A stretch of DNA of 64,000 nucleotides from Bacilli bacterium (GCA_017541445.1 JAFXZC010000012.1:123760-187759), one strand, 5' to 3'. Shown: positions 37,731 to 47,549, counted from the stretch's first letter. Notes: a model not told the origin generated them from the sequence alone. Program-made: numbers and translations.

Positions 37731-39095
37731 ATGGACAAGAAAGAAATAATCATAAATCATATAAAACAAAGACTAACTTCTCTAAAAGCACTAGGGAAAC
37801 TTTATTCTAATGAAAAAATAGAAAAATTAGCAGAAAGACTTGCTAGTACTGATAAAACATTAGATGAAATAAAAGTATTAATAGATAATAAGTTTTCTAC
37901 TGAAGTAAGAAAAATAAATCATAATAATCATTTGTCTACATTAAAAGAATATTATCTATCTAGTATAGAAAAACTAAAAAAAGGAAATAATTGTTATTTA
38001 TTATCATATGATAAAGGTATTAAAGTACTAGAACAAGCAGAAGTAGATAGTATTAAAAAAATTAATCCTTTCTTAGATGAAGTAACTATTAATAAAAATA
38101 AAAAAGGTTATAAAAAAGAAAATAGTATTAATAATGACTATGAATTAATAATGAGTGATATAGCATATTTATTAGATATACCATATGCAAGAACATATAG
38201 AGTATTTGATGAACAAATGAATCCACAAGGAATTATTAATGAATCATTTGATACTAAAGATGAAAGATTCTTAAATTTAGAAGAAGCATTACAATTTATT
38301 AATGAAGAATCATCTAAATTTACTATAAAATCAGAATTAACAGAATATCATGATAGACATCAAGGATTAGCTAATATACCAGATAAACAAACATATAAAA
38401 CTAATATAGAATATGTATTTAATCTATTTAAAGCATTACCTGATATAACACAAACTAATCTACAAGAACTTAAAAAAGACTATATTAATATGAAAATATT
38501 TGAATTATTAACTAATAGTTTAAATAATACATTAACTAATATAGGAATAATAATAAATAAGAAAGAAAAGAAATATACATATAAAGTATCACCATCATAT
38601 AATAAATATGTAACTGATTTAAAAACAATTAAAGAAAATGAAACTATATGTAATTTCTTTATAGTAGATAAAAGAACATTATTACAAACAATTAATTCTA
38701 ATTATTATAAAGAAGCAAAAAGCTTATTAACATTAATTACTGATAATAAAGAAACATTAATAGCATTAATGAATCAGGTATTAAAAGAACATTTAGAATT
38801 TGAAGAATATAATAAATACTATAATAAATTAAAAGAGAATCTAGAAATAATTACTGAAGAAACATTAGCTAAGAAACAATCAGCACCAGATAGTGATCTA
38901 GATAAGAAAGAATATAAAGCTAATAATACAGCATATAATAATAGAATAGCTCCATTTGTAGATAACTATAATACAGAAGAATATGATTCAGAAAAAGGAT
39001 CAGTAGCATTAGTCATTATAGTAGCAATAGTATTAATAATAACTGTATTAACAATAGGAGCAGTAATATTAGCAGTAAGTAGAATGGATATGTAG
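37731..39095 (+). CDS. HipA-like membrane-tethered protein, active site apparently degenerate
   Basis: 454 residues. N-terminal helical region, then a middle part that recalls the C-terminal kinase domain of HipA: NDYELIMSDIAYLLDIPYARTYRVF, GIINESFD, and FELLTNSLNNTLTNIGIII at the place where HipA has N-x-D-R-H-x2-N, with SPSYNKY where HipA has the A-P-x-Y/F-D metal site. The catalytic Asp and DFG-like Asp are replaced, so it may be a pseudokinase. A C-terminal helix (about 425-450) anchors it to the membrane. The HipA likeness is by eye and moderate; an unrelated fold is possible. Confidence 0.55.
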   Translation: MDKKEIIINHIKQRLTSLKALGKLYSNEKIEKLAERLASTDKTLDEIKVLIDNKFSTEVRKINHNNHLSTLKEYYLSSIEKLKKGNNCYLLSYDKGIKVLEQAEVDSIKKINPFLDEVTINKNKKGYKKENSINNDYELIMSDIAYLLDIPYARTYRVFDEQMNPQGIINESFDTKDERFLNLEEALQFINEESSKFTIKSELTEYHDRHQGLANIPDKQTYKTNIEYVFNLFKALPDITQTNLQELKKDYINMKIFELLTNSLNNTLTNIGIIINKKEKKYTYKVSPSYNKYVTDLKTIKENETICNFFIVDKRTLLQTINSNYYKEAKSLLTLITDNKETLIALMNQVLKEHLEFEEYNKYYNKLKENLEIITEETLAKKQSAPDSDLDKKEYKANNTAYNNRIAPFVDNYNTEEYDSEKGSVALVIIVAIVLIITVLTIGAVILAVSRMDM

Positions 39096-39096
39096 T

Positions 39097-39125
39097 TTGA
39101 CAACTACTAAAAAAAGCATTACAAT
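39097..39125 (+). promoter_or_regulatory. Promoter of the Nudix-serS operon
   Basis: TTGACA (39097-39102), 17-base spacer, TACAAT (39120-39125), starting just after the stop of the gene before. Confidence 0.85.
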
Positions 39126-39131
39126 ATGAAA

Positions 39132-39330
39132 CATAAATCGATTAAGAAAGACTAGTAGTTTAAATAATCTTTTAAAGAGAGTCTATAAATGGTGGAAATA
39201 GATAAAGATTATTAAATGAATCTACTTTCTAGAGTAGTTAATACCTACCGGCTAAAACCGTTATCAAAATTAAGTAAAAAGAAGGATGGTACCGCATTAT
39301 TTGCTCCTGCAAATAATACGGTACTTTTTT
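39132..39330 (+). ncRNA. T-box leader, serine specifier (TCT)
   Basis: Tests charging of tRNA-Ser to control readthrough. AGGATGGTACCGC at 39283-39295 is the T-box sequence. The Stem I landmarks are AGAGAGTC, the GGTGG apical part and GAA-TCT-AC with specifier TCT at 39221-39223. The terminator is a 16-bp hairpin (39289-39304 with 39309-39324) and T6; T-box bases take part in it, so antiterminator and terminator exclude each other. The TGGT bulge would pair with NCCA; tRNA-Ser at 63660 has G73, giving a G-U pair. Downstream serS agrees with the specifier. Confidence 0.93.
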
Positions 39331-39348
39331 ATATTAAGAAGGTGTAAT

Positions 39349-39774
39349 ATGGATAAATATATAAAAGTAGGAATAGGAGTAATGATTCTTGATAATAATA
39401 AAATATTATTAGGACATAGATGTACTAATGGAAAAGATACTGGAGGTATCTATGAACCTGATTCCTGGTGTTTGCCTGGAGGTAAACAAGAATATGAAGA
39501 AACAGTATATGAAACAGCTATAAGAGAAGTAAAAGAAGAAACTAATTTAGATATAAAAAATCCAAGAGTGTATTCAGTCTCGGACGACTTCCAACCAGAT
39601 AGACATTTTATAACAATAGAAATGTTAACAAGCGAATATAGTGGTGAATTAAAAATAATGGAACCAGATAAACAAGATGAATGGCAATGGTTTGAATTAG
39701 ATAATTTACCAAATAATATATATACACCATCAAAAAAATTTATAGAAAAATATATAGAGGAGAATAGAAAATGA
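39349..39774 (+). CDS. Nudix hydrolase in serS operon
   Basis: 141 residues; ATG at 39349 behind AGGTG. Complete Nudix box in the region GGKQEYEETVYETAIREVKEETNL (residues about 43-66). The N-terminal VGIGVMIL...ILLGHRC and PDSWCLPGGK stretches fit MutT/NDP-sugar and ADP-ribose-type Nudix enzymes. It overlaps serS by four bases (ATGA), so both are made together under the Ser T-box. A role in removing adenylated by-products such as Ap4A is an attractive inference but not shown by the sequence. Confidence 0.93.
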   Translation: MDKYIKVGIGVMILDNNKILLGHRCTNGKDTGGIYEPDSWCLPGGKQEYEETVYETAIREVKEETNLDIKNPRVYSVSDDFQPDRHFITIEMLTSEYSGELKIMEPDKQDEWQWFELDNLPNNIYTPSKKFIEKYIEENRK

Positions 39775-41060
39775 TAGATATTAAATTAATAAGAGAAAAT
39801 AAAGATTTAGTAAAAGAAAATATTAAAAAGAAATTTCAAGATGAAAAATTACCATTAGTAGATGAAGTATACGAAATGGATATTAAAGCTAGAGAAGCAC
39901 AAACTAAAGCAGATAACTTAAAAGCAGAAAAGAATAAAAAGAGTGCTGAAATAGGTAAATTAATGAAAGATAAACTTGTAGATGAAGCAAATAAAGTAAA
40001 AGAAGAAATAGCTAAAATGGGTAACGAAATTACTGAATGTGAAAATCTACAAGTAGAATTACAACAAAAAATAAGAGAAAAAATGTTAGTAATACCTAAT
40101 ATTATTGATGAAAGTGTACCTATTGGTAAAGATGATACAGAAAATGTAGAAGTAGAAAGATTTGGCGACCCAGTAGTACCTAATTATGAAATACCATATC
40201 ATGCAGATATTATATTATCAGTAAACGGAATGGATAAAGAAGCAGCTGGAAGAACATCAGGAGAAGGATTCTATTATTTAACTGGAGATATAGCAAGATT
40301 ACATGAAGCAATGATTGCATATGGTAGAGATTATATGATAGATAAAGGATTCACATATGCAATACCTCCATTTATGATACATGCTGATGTAGTAACAGGA
40401 GTTATGTCATTCCCAGAAATGGAAGCTATGATGTATAAAATAGAAGGAGAAGATTTATATTTAATTGGAACTTCAGAACATAGTATGATAGGTAAATTTA
40501 AAGATCAAATACTAAAAAAAGAAGATTTACCAGTACATATGACTTCTTATTCACCATGTTTCCGTAAGGAAGGTGGATCACATGGTCTAGAAGAAAGAGG
40601 ACTATATAGAGTACATCAATTTGAAAAACAAGAAATGATTGTAATTTGTGAACCAGAAGAATCAATGGATTGGTATAATAAAATGTGGAAATTTACTGTA
40701 GAAATCTTTAGAAATATGGATATACCAGTAAGGCAATTAGAATGCTGTTCTGGAGATTTAGCAGATTTAAAAGTTAAATCTTGTGATATAGAAGCATGGT
40801 CACCAAGACAACAAAAATACTTTGAAGTAGCATCATGTTCTAATTTAGGAGATGCACAAGCAAGAAGATTAGGAATAAGAGCAAAAGGTGAAAAAGGAAC
40901 ATATTATTTACATACATTAAATAATACAGTAGTTGCATCACCAAGAGGACTAATTGCTTTAATAGAAAATAACTACCAAAAAGATGGAAGTATTAAAATA
41001 CCAAAAGTATTACAACCATATATGGGTGGATTAAAGAAAATAGAACCAAAAAATAAGTAG
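39771..41060 (+). CDS. serS: Seryl-tRNA synthetase
   Basis: 429 residues, class II synthetase charging tRNA-Ser. An N-terminal coiled-coil arm (about 25-105) binds the long variable arm; the core has motif 2 (SYSPCFRKEGGS...GLYRVHQFEKQE) and motif 3 near the end (NNTVVASPRGLIALIENN). Length is typical (B. subtilis 425). The second gene under the Ser T-box; its stop is part of the terminator stem. Confidence 0.98.
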   Translation: MIDIKLIRENKDLVKENIKKKFQDEKLPLVDEVYEMDIKAREAQTKADNLKAEKNKKSAEIGKLMKDKLVDEANKVKEEIAKMGNEITECENLQVELQQKIREKMLVIPNIIDESVPIGKDDTENVEVERFGDPVVPNYEIPYHADIILSVNGMDKEAAGRTSGEGFYYLTGDIARLHEAMIAYGRDYMIDKGFTYAIPPFMIHADVVTGVMSFPEMEAMMYKIEGEDLYLIGTSEHSMIGKFKDQILKKEDLPVHMTSYSPCFRKEGGSHGLEERGLYRVHQFEKQEMIVICEPEESMDWYNKMWKFTVEIFRNMDIPVRQLECCSGDLADLKVKSCDIEAWSPRQQKYFEVASCSNLGDAQARRLGIRAKGEKGTYYLHTLNNTVVASPRGLIALIENNYQKDGSIKIPKVLQPYMGGLKKIEPKNK

Positions 41061-41080
41061 AACTAACTACTTATTTTTTT
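41051..41080 (+). terminator. Terminator of serS operon
   Basis: AAATAAGTAG (41051-41060), loop, CTACTTATTT (41067-41076), T run. Confidence 0.9.
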
Positions 41081-41187
41081 ATGTAAAAATTATTGTTTAA
41101 TATTATTTAAAAATATGATACAATTATTTAGTAAAGTAGGAAACTATATACAAAAAAGGGTAGAGAATAAAAAGGGAGTTGATTCTC

Positions 41188-44100
41188 ATGGGTTTATTTA
41201 AAAAGAAAGATGCGTCAAAAAGTGCAGCAACAGTAGCTCCTCAAGAGCCAGCTAATGTATCGTATGTAGATGAAAATGGTAATCCTGTAACAGGACCAGT
41301 ATATATTGACGAAGAGGGTAATCCAGTAGTTTATGTTGACCCATTAACAGAAGAAACAGGTTTAGCACCAAATGTTACTGGACTAACTATGGAAGCACCT
41401 AATCAAATGGGACAAGTGCCTCCACAAGCAACAGCAATTGCCAATTCAACTGCTGCCCAAATAGAAACTCCTCAACCAATAGTAGAACAACAAATAGCGT
41501 ATAATATCAATCCACAAGAAATGTTTGAAGGTGGAGAAACAAAAGAAGATGTTATTGCTAATACAGTTTTAAATAGTGTAACAGGAAATAATAATGTTTT
41601 AGAACCAGCTGCACCAATTGCAGCAGAACAACCAGTTGTAAATTCTATACCTGCTGAAATAGTTGAACCAATTCAAGCACCACAACCAGCTCCTCAAACT
41701 CTTGAACAACCAGCTGTAGAGCAACCAGTTCCACAAATTCAAGAAGTTCAACCAGCACCAGCAGCTACAGAAACTCCTGTTGAATTAACAATCTCACCAC
41801 TAACAGTAGATAATAGTTTAACACAAACTCCAGAAGCAGTGGTACAACCTGAAACAACAAATACAATAGTTGAAACAAATCAAATTGTAGAACAACCAGC
41901 ACCAACTCCAGTAGAACCAATAATTATTACATCTGGTCCTACAGAAAGTGATGGAATACCTACTATTGATTCCGTACAAACAACTAATATTATAGAAATG
42001 ATTAACGATCCAGCTCCTGCTCCAGTTGAAGAAGCTGCTCCAATCGTTATTCAACCAAATGTAATTGCTGAACCAGTAATTGAAAATGTTCAAGGATTAT
42101 CAAATCCAGAACCAACTCCTGAAGAACCAACAACGTTGGCTCCAGTTATAAATGTAGAACCACAAGAACCTACTCCAACTGTAGTATCTTCAGAACCAGT
42201 TGCTGCTCCAGTAATAGATCCGAATTTAGTTGTAGAAACACCTGCAACACCAGCAGAAGAAAAGCCTGCAGAAGAAAAGAAGACATTTACTAGTGGTTCA
42301 ATCGGACCAAGTTTATTAGAAACATTAAATGCAATGAGAGCAGCTAAAGCACAAAATCAAGCATCAGCAAATGAAGTAGAAGCTGCAATTGCATCACCAA
42401 CTGTTGAGATTGTTGCTCCTATGCCAGAAGAACCAATTGAAAATATGACATCTGTTGCAGAAAGCACAATTACAGCAGCACCTGTTATTGCAGCTGCTCC
42501 TGTAGAAACCTCAGCACCAGCTGTTGAGAATCCTCAACCAGAGGTAATGGCTCCAGTAATAGATCCAAATTTAGTTGTAGAAACACCTGCAACACCAGCA
42601 GAAGAAAAGCCTGCAGAAGAAAAGAAGACATTTACTAGTGGTTCAATCGGACCAAGTTTATTAGAGACATTAAATGCAATGAGAGCTGCAAGAGCAAATG
42701 CTGGCCCTGTAACAGAACCAGCACCAACAGAAGCTCCAGTAACGGAAACTCCTGCACCAACAGAAGCACCTGCTCCTGTTGAAGAAGCTCCTGTAGAAAC
42801 TCCAGCACCAGCTGAAGTAGTACCAACAGAAGTGCCAGTTGCTGCCCCAGTAGAACAACCAGTTATGACACCACTTGCACCAGTTGAAGCACCAGTAGTA
42901 GAAACACCAGTGCCAACTGAAGTTGTTCAACCAGAAATGCCAGCACAAACGCCTGTTGTACAAGAACCAGTTGTAGAACCAGTACCAGAAGTACAAACCG
43001 TTCCAACTGCAGTTGAACAACCTGTTCAACCTGAAAATCAAATTGTAACTCCAATTGAGTCAGCTATAGAACAAAATGTTATTAGCGCTCCAGCTCAAAC
43101 AGTAGAAACTTTAGAACAACCTGTAGCAGCAGCTCCAATAGTTGAAGCTCCAATGGTACCTGCAGAACAATTAGTAGAACAACCAATTGTTCAAGAACCA
43201 GTTCCTGCTCCAGTTGAAACAGTTCCAGTAGAAACTCCTGCACCAACAGAAGTACCTGCTCCTGTTGAAGTGGCTCCTGTAGAAACTCCAGCACCAGCTG
43301 AAGTAGTGCCTACAGAACCAACAGCAGTTGTTCCTGAACAACCAGTAATAGAAACTCCTGTAGCACCTACTGAAGTTCCAGTACAGGAATCAGTTGCAGA
43401 ATCTACAGCAGAACAACCAATTATTCCATTAACACCAGTAGATTCATTTGCTACACAAAGTTCACAAATTAATCAAGAAGTAGAAAATTTATTTGGTAAT
43501 ACACCAGAACAAGTACAAGAAAGTACAATAGTAGAACAACCAGTTGCTGAACAACCAATTGTTCCACCAGAAGTTGCTCCTATAGAAGAAACAGTAGTTG
43601 CTCCTGAGCAACCAGTAGTAGAAACTCCTGAATCAACAGAAGTACCTGCTCCTGTTGAAGTAGCTCCTGCAGAAACTTTAGCACCAGCTGAAGTAGTACC
43701 AACAGAAGTACCTGTTTTAGAAGAAACTACACCAGTAGTAGAAGAAGTTCAACCTGCTGATCCTGTGGCAGAAACACCAGTTGAGGAACCTGCGCCAGTT
43801 GTTGAAGAATCTACACCTGTTGTAGAAGAACCAAAACAAGAAGAAGTATTTGATGGACCAATTATTGAAGAAACAAAAGAAGAAAATATTTTCACTGAAG
43901 ATAATGGAATATTTACTCCAACACCAAAAGAAGAACCTCAAGAAGAAGTTAAAGCAGAAGTAAAAGAAGAACCAGTAATTGATGGTCCAATCATTGAAGA
44001 AACAAAAGAAGATAATATCTTCACATCAAACGAAGAAGAAATTAAAGAAGAAACTAAAGAAGAAACTCCTGTAGAAGTAGAAGAACCAAAGAAATATCCA

Positions 44101-44361
44101 AGTGGATCTCTTGGTCCATCACTTAAGGAAACTTTAGAAAAAATGAGAAACGCAAAAGTTGAACCAAAAGAAGACACAGAAGAAGCAAAAGAATATCCAG
44201 TAGAAGAAACTAAACAAGAACCAGAAAAGAAATTAACAGGAATAGATTTATTAATGTCATCTAATCCAGTTACATCAACAAGATTCTGTGATAAATGTGG
44301 AGCAATGTTAGGTGTTGAAGATCAAACAATTTGTCCAAATTGTGGCGAACCAATCGAATAA
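41188..44361 (+). CDS. Pro/Val/Glu-rich repeat protein with C-terminal zinc ribbon
   Basis: 1057 residues; ATG at 41188 behind GGGAG (an in-frame TTG at 41179 is rejected). No signal or membrane segment, so cytosolic. Most of it is low-complexity, with many APVE, ETPAP and EQPV units. A 137-base block is duplicated (residues about 340-385 and 455-500), with the core SGSIGPSLLETLNAMR; a third, diverged SGSLGPSLKETLEKMR is near residue 972. The end has RFCDKCGAM and TICPNCGEP, a complete four-Cys zinc ribbon. Likely a long disordered linker with three short binding helices. No known family recognised. Base composition is less AT-rich than its neighbours because of its Pro and Ala codons. Confidence 0.85.
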   Translation: MGLFKKKDASKSAATVAPQEPANVSYVDENGNPVTGPVYIDEEGNPVVYVDPLTEETGLAPNVTGLTMEAPNQMGQVPPQATAIANSTAAQIETPQPIVEQQIAYNINPQEMFEGGETKEDVIANTVLNSVTGNNNVLEPAAPIAAEQPVVNSIPAEIVEPIQAPQPAPQTLEQPAVEQPVPQIQEVQPAPAATETPVELTISPLTVDNSLTQTPEAVVQPETTNTIVETNQIVEQPAPTPVEPIIITSGPTESDGIPTIDSVQTTNIIEMINDPAPAPVEEAAPIVIQPNVIAEPVIENVQGLSNPEPTPEEPTTLAPVINVEPQEPTPTVVSSEPVAAPVIDPNLVVETPATPAEEKPAEEKKTFTSGSIGPSLLETLNAMRAAKAQNQASANEVEAAIASPTVEIVAPMPEEPIENMTSVAESTITAAPVIAAAPVETSAPAVENPQPEVMAPVIDPNLVVETPATPAEEKPAEEKKTFTSGSIGPSLLETLNAMRAARANAGPVTEPAPTEAPVTETPAPTEAPAPVEEAPVETPAPAEVVPTEVPVAAPVEQPVMTPLAPVEAPVVETPVPTEVVQPEMPAQTPVVQEPVVEPVPEVQTVPTAVEQPVQPENQIVTPIESAIEQNVISAPAQTVETLEQPVAAAPIVEAPMVPAEQLVEQPIVQEPVPAPVETVPVETPAPTEVPAPVEVAPVETPAPAEVVPTEPTAVVPEQPVIETPVAPTEVPVQESVAESTAEQPIIPLTPVDSFATQSSQINQEVENLFGNTPEQVQESTIVEQPVAEQPIVPPEVAPIEETVVAPEQPVVETPESTEVPAPVEVAPAETLAPAEVVPTEVPVLEETTPVVEEVQPADPVAETPVEEPAPVVEESTPVVEEPKQEEVFDGPIIEETKEENIFTEDNGIFTPTPKEEPQEEVKAEVKEEPVIDGPIIEETKEDNIFTSNEEEIKEETKEETPVEVEEPKKYPSGSLGPSLKETLEKMRNAKVEPKEDTEEAKEYPVEETKQEPEKKLTGIDLLMSSNPVTSTRFCDKCGAMLGVEDQTICPNCGEPIE
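42205..42341 (+). repeat. 137-base duplicated block, copy 1
   Basis: Differs from copy 2 (42550-42686) at two bases only. Encodes the PVIDPNLVVETPATP...SGSIGPSLLETLNAMR segment. Confidence 0.95.
42550..42686 (+). repeat. 137-base duplicated block, copy 2
   Basis: Same frame as copy 1 and 345 bases downstream of it; two substitutions. Recent duplication or gene conversion. Confidence 0.95.
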
Positions 44362-44389
44362 AGTTAATACATAAGTATTAACTTTTTTT
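44361..44389 (+). terminator. Terminator
   Basis: AAGTTAATAC, ATAA, GTATTAACTT, T run. Confidence 0.9.
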
Positions 44390-44426
44390 ATTCTTTTTGT
44401 TATAATTTCTAAATGGAAGTGATTTT

Positions 44427-45830
44427 ATGCAATTACCAAATATAAAAGATGCAAGAAAAAGAACTAAAGAAGAAGTACAACATATTTATCTAGATCAACA
44501 TTATGATAAAGATATGTTCAAAAATAAAAAATACTTCTTAAGAACTTATGGTTGCCAAATGAATGTTCATGATGGAGAAGAAATAGCAGCTAGATTAGAA
44601 TCACTAGGTTTTACTCCAACAGATACAATAGAAGATTCAGATGTAGTAATATTAAATACATGTGCAATAAGAGAAAATGCTCATGATAAATTATATGGTT
44701 TTCTAGGTAGATGTAAACATGAAAAAGAAAAAAATAATAAAGATTTAATAATAGGTATCTGTGGATGTATGGCTCAAGAAGAAGGAGTAGTTAATGACTT
44801 AATAAAAAATCATCCATATGTAGATATAGTATTTGGTACACATAATATTCATGAATTACAAAACTTATTAATAAATAAACATAGTAAACAAAATATAGAA
44901 GTATATTCTTGTGAAGGTAATGTATATGAAAATATACCATATAAAAGAGAATCTAATATAAAAGCATGGGTTAATATTCAATATGGTTGTGATAAATTTT
45001 GTACTTATTGTATAGTACCTTATACAAGAGGAAAACAAAGATCTAGAAAGAGTAAAGAAATAATTAAAGAAGTAGAATGCTTAGTAAAAAATGGTTATAA
45101 AGAAGTAACTCTATTAGGTCAAAATGTTAATGCCTATGGAAAAGATATAGATGATTTATCATTTGCAGAATTACTAGAAAAAGTAAGTGATACTGGTATT
45201 GAAAGAGTAAGATTTGTAACATCTCATCCATGGGATTTTACAGATGATATGATTAATATTATTGCTAAAAGAGATAATATAATGCCATATATTCATCTAC
45301 CTTTACAATCTGGATCTACTAATATATTAAAACTAATGGGAAGAAGATATACAAAAGAAGAATATCTAGAATTATTTAATAAAATAAAAAATACAATAAA
45401 AAATTGTTCAATAACAACAGATATTATAGTAGGTTTCCCTAATGAAACAGAAGAAGATTTTGAAGAAACATTAAATGTAGTTAATGAATGTAAATTTGAT
45501 TCAGCATTTACTTTTATTTATAGCCCTCGTGAAGGAACACCAGCAGCTAAGATGGAAGATAAAATAGATATGAAAACAAAAGAAGAAAGATTAGCTAAAT
45601 TAAATGAAATAGTAAATAAATATAGTTTAGAAGCTAATAAGAAATATCTAAATAAAACAGTACCTGTTTTAATAGAAGGAATAAGTGAAAAAGATCCTAA
45701 TAAACTATTTGGTTATACAGATACAATGAAATTAGTAAATGTAGTAGGTAATAAAGAATTAATAGGTCAAATAGTAAATGTATTAATAACAGATGCAAAA
45801 AGCTTTAGTTTAGATGGAGAAGTAAAATAA
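44427..45830 (+). CDS. miaB: tRNA methylthiotransferase MiaB
   Basis: 467 residues. Adds the methylthio group to i6A37 of tRNAs reading U-starting codons. N-terminal UPF0004 domain with RTYGCQMNVHDGE and two more cluster Cys, radical SAM motif YGCDKFCTYC (about 185-193), then PYTRGKQRSR, and a C-terminal TRAM domain (about 400-465). Three cluster-binding Cys in each half are present, fitting the MiaB family rather than MtaB. Own terminator in the 3' end. Confidence 0.96.
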   Translation: MQLPNIKDARKRTKEEVQHIYLDQHYDKDMFKNKKYFLRTYGCQMNVHDGEEIAARLESLGFTPTDTIEDSDVVILNTCAIRENAHDKLYGFLGRCKHEKEKNNKDLIIGICGCMAQEEGVVNDLIKNHPYVDIVFGTHNIHELQNLLINKHSKQNIEVYSCEGNVYENIPYKRESNIKAWVNIQYGCDKFCTYCIVPYTRGKQRSRKSKEIIKEVECLVKNGYKEVTLLGQNVNAYGKDIDDLSFAELLEKVSDTGIERVRFVTSHPWDFTDDMINIIAKRDNIMPYIHLPLQSGSTNILKLMGRRYTKEEYLELFNKIKNTIKNCSITTDIIVGFPNETEEDFEETLNVVNECKFDSAFTFIYSPREGTPAAKMEDKIDMKTKEERLAKLNEIVNKYSLEANKKYLNKTVPVLIEGISEKDPNKLFGYTDTMKLVNVVGNKELIGQIVNVLITDAKSFSLDGEVK

Positions 45831-45848
45831 TTGACTTCTCCATCTTTT
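45812..45848 (+). terminator. Terminator overlapping the miaB end
   Basis: AGATGGAGAAGT (45812-45823) pairs with ACTTCTCCATCT (45834-45845), T4 follows. The 3' arm overlaps the -35 of the next promoter. Confidence 0.75.
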
Positions 45849-45858
45849 AATTTATAAT
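45831..45858 (+). promoter_or_regulatory. Promoter of HD-domain gene
   Basis: TTGACT (45831-45836), 16-base spacer, TATAAT (45853-45858). Confidence 0.72.
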
Positions 45859-45876
45859 AAATAACCAGGTGATAAT

Positions 45877-46827
45877 ATGACATTTGAAACATATATGCAA
45901 AATTTAAATCCAGAAATAAAAGAATATTTTAAAATAATATCTCCTATCTTTCCAAGATTCTTAATTCCTTATATAGAAACACCAACTATGGAAAGATTAA
46001 GTGGAATAAGTTATTTTTGTGGAATGGAACAAGGACCTAAAGAAGTATATAATTTTAAATATTTCTTATCTAGATTAGATCATTCTATTAGTGTAGCTTT
46101 AATGACATGGAGTATAACTTTTAATAAAAAAGCCACATTACAAGCATTATTCCATGATGCAAATACACCAGCATTTTCACATGTAATTGATTATATGAAT
46201 GGCGATGCTGTTACTCAAGAAACAACTGAAATAGGTCTACTAGATTATTTAAAACATGATAAACAATTAGTAGATTTATCTAATAAATTTGGTCCATCTT
46301 TAGAAGTAATATCTGATTTTAAATCTAATTCTATTATCGATACAAAAAGACCACGTCTATGTGCAGATAGATTAGATTCATGTTTCTTATCTAATTTAGT
46401 ATGGTTACAAACAACTAATTTAGAAGAAATAAAAAAATTATATAATGATACAATGATACATACTAATGAAGATGAAAAATTAGAAATAGGATTCTTAGAT
46501 TTAGCATCAGCAGATAGAGTAGTAGAATTACAAGAAAATATTAATGCAGCAACTCATAAAGAAGAAGAATTTGAAGCTATGAGTTTATTAGGTCAAATAG
46601 TAAAAAGATTAATAGATACACATATAATAACTTATAATATATTATTCTATTTAACAGATAATCAATTAATGATGATTATAAAACAAAGAATAAATAAAGA
46701 TGAATATTTAAGTACTTTATATGAACAATTTATGTCTTTAAAACCAACTGGTAGAAATACAACTAAACCAGTAAAAGATCAAATAATAGATCCATTAGTA
46801 CTAAATTATAGATATAGAACTTACTAA
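45877..46827 (+). CDS. HD-domain phosphohydrolase
   Basis: 316 residues, soluble. SRLDHSISVALMTW and, 30 residues later, LFHDANTPAFSH give the H...HD...D metal site of the HD superfamily; the P-A-F-S-H tail resembles dGTPase/YdhJ-type HD enzymes. PRLCADRLDSCFLSN supplies the later Asp. Likely acts on a nucleotide or other phosphate ester; the substrate cannot be named. AGGTG ribosome binding site; own promoter and terminator. Confidence 0.88.
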   Translation: MTFETYMQNLNPEIKEYFKIISPIFPRFLIPYIETPTMERLSGISYFCGMEQGPKEVYNFKYFLSRLDHSISVALMTWSITFNKKATLQALFHDANTPAFSHVIDYMNGDAVTQETTEIGLLDYLKHDKQLVDLSNKFGPSLEVISDFKSNSIIDTKRPRLCADRLDSCFLSNLVWLQTTNLEEIKKLYNDTMIHTNEDEKLEIGFLDLASADRVVELQENINAATHKEEEFEAMSLLGQIVKRLIDTHIITYNILFYLTDNQLMMIIKQRINKDEYLSTLYEQFMSLKPTGRNTTKPVKDQIIDPLVLNYRYRTY

Positions 46828-46850
46828 AACTTCTAGCAATAGAAGTTTTT
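46826..46850 (+). terminator. Terminator after HD gene
   Basis: AAAACTTCTA, GCAA, TAGAAGTTTT, T. Confidence 0.85.
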
Positions 46851-46880
46851 ATATTATATAATTTATAGTAGGTGATAATA

Positions 46881-47549
46881 ATGAAAAAGATTAATAAAAA
46901 TCAATTATTATTAATAATAGGTTTTGTTATTATTCTTATATCAATAATGTATTATCAAAAAACAGCAACAGCTATTAATAATATAGGAAATACTCAAGCA
47001 ATTATTAAAGAAATAGATGCTAATAATATAGCTACTATAGAATATGTAGTAAATGAAAAAACATATAATAAACAAATACCTAATCCTAATAATGCCTCAT
47101 TAAACGAAGAAATAACAATTTACTATAATAAGAGTAATCCAGATATTTTAGCAGATAATAAAACTACTACAATACCTACTATTATTTTAGTTATATCAAT
47201 AATATTCTTTATCTATACAATAGTATTATTCTTAATAGATTTAAAAAAACAAAAAAGAATAAAATTATTAAAAAGTACTGGTATATATATAGAAGCAAAT
47301 ATAGAAGAAATATTAGTTAATTCTAAAGGTAAACCTAAAAGAGGTAAATATCCATATCATATAAGATGTATATATACTAATCCAAGTGATAAAAATGTCT
47401 TTAGATTTGAAACAGATAATTTGTATTTTAATGTTAATGAATATATAAATGAATATAATATAAAAAAGTTTCCTATCTATGTAGATAAGAATAATTATAA
47501 AAATTATTATATAGATATATATTATGTAAAGAATAAGGGATTAAAATGA
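46881..47549 (+). CDS. DUF3592-like membrane protein
   Basis: 222 residues; ATG at 46881 follows GGTGATAATA (GTG at 46872 rejected). Two membrane helices (about 8-25 and 95-120). Between them a small beta domain, TQAIIKEIDANNIATIEYVV...IYYNKSNPDIL, has the DUF3592 pattern; a similar second domain follows the second helix (NIEEILVNSKGKPKRGKYPYH...IYVDKNNYKNYYID). Function unknown in the family. Its stop overlaps the GH25 gene by four bases, so it probably has a surface or wall-related partner role. Confidence 0.72.
   Translation: MKKINKNQLLLIIGFVIILISIMYYQKTATAINNIGNTQAIIKEIDANNIATIEYVVNEKTYNKQIPNPNNASLNEEITIYYNKSNPDILADNKTTTIPTIILVISIIFFIYTIVLFLIDLKKQKRIKLLKSTGIYIEANIEEILVNSKGKPKRGKYPYHIRCIYTNPSDKNVFRFETDNLYFNVNEYINEYNIKKFPIYVDKNNYKNYYIDIYYVKNKGLK

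Noticed and set aside
42635..43294. Several minus-strand frames rich in Leu, Trp, Cys or Val
   Set aside because: Shadows of the Pro/Val/Glu repeat gene; composition follows from its repeats.
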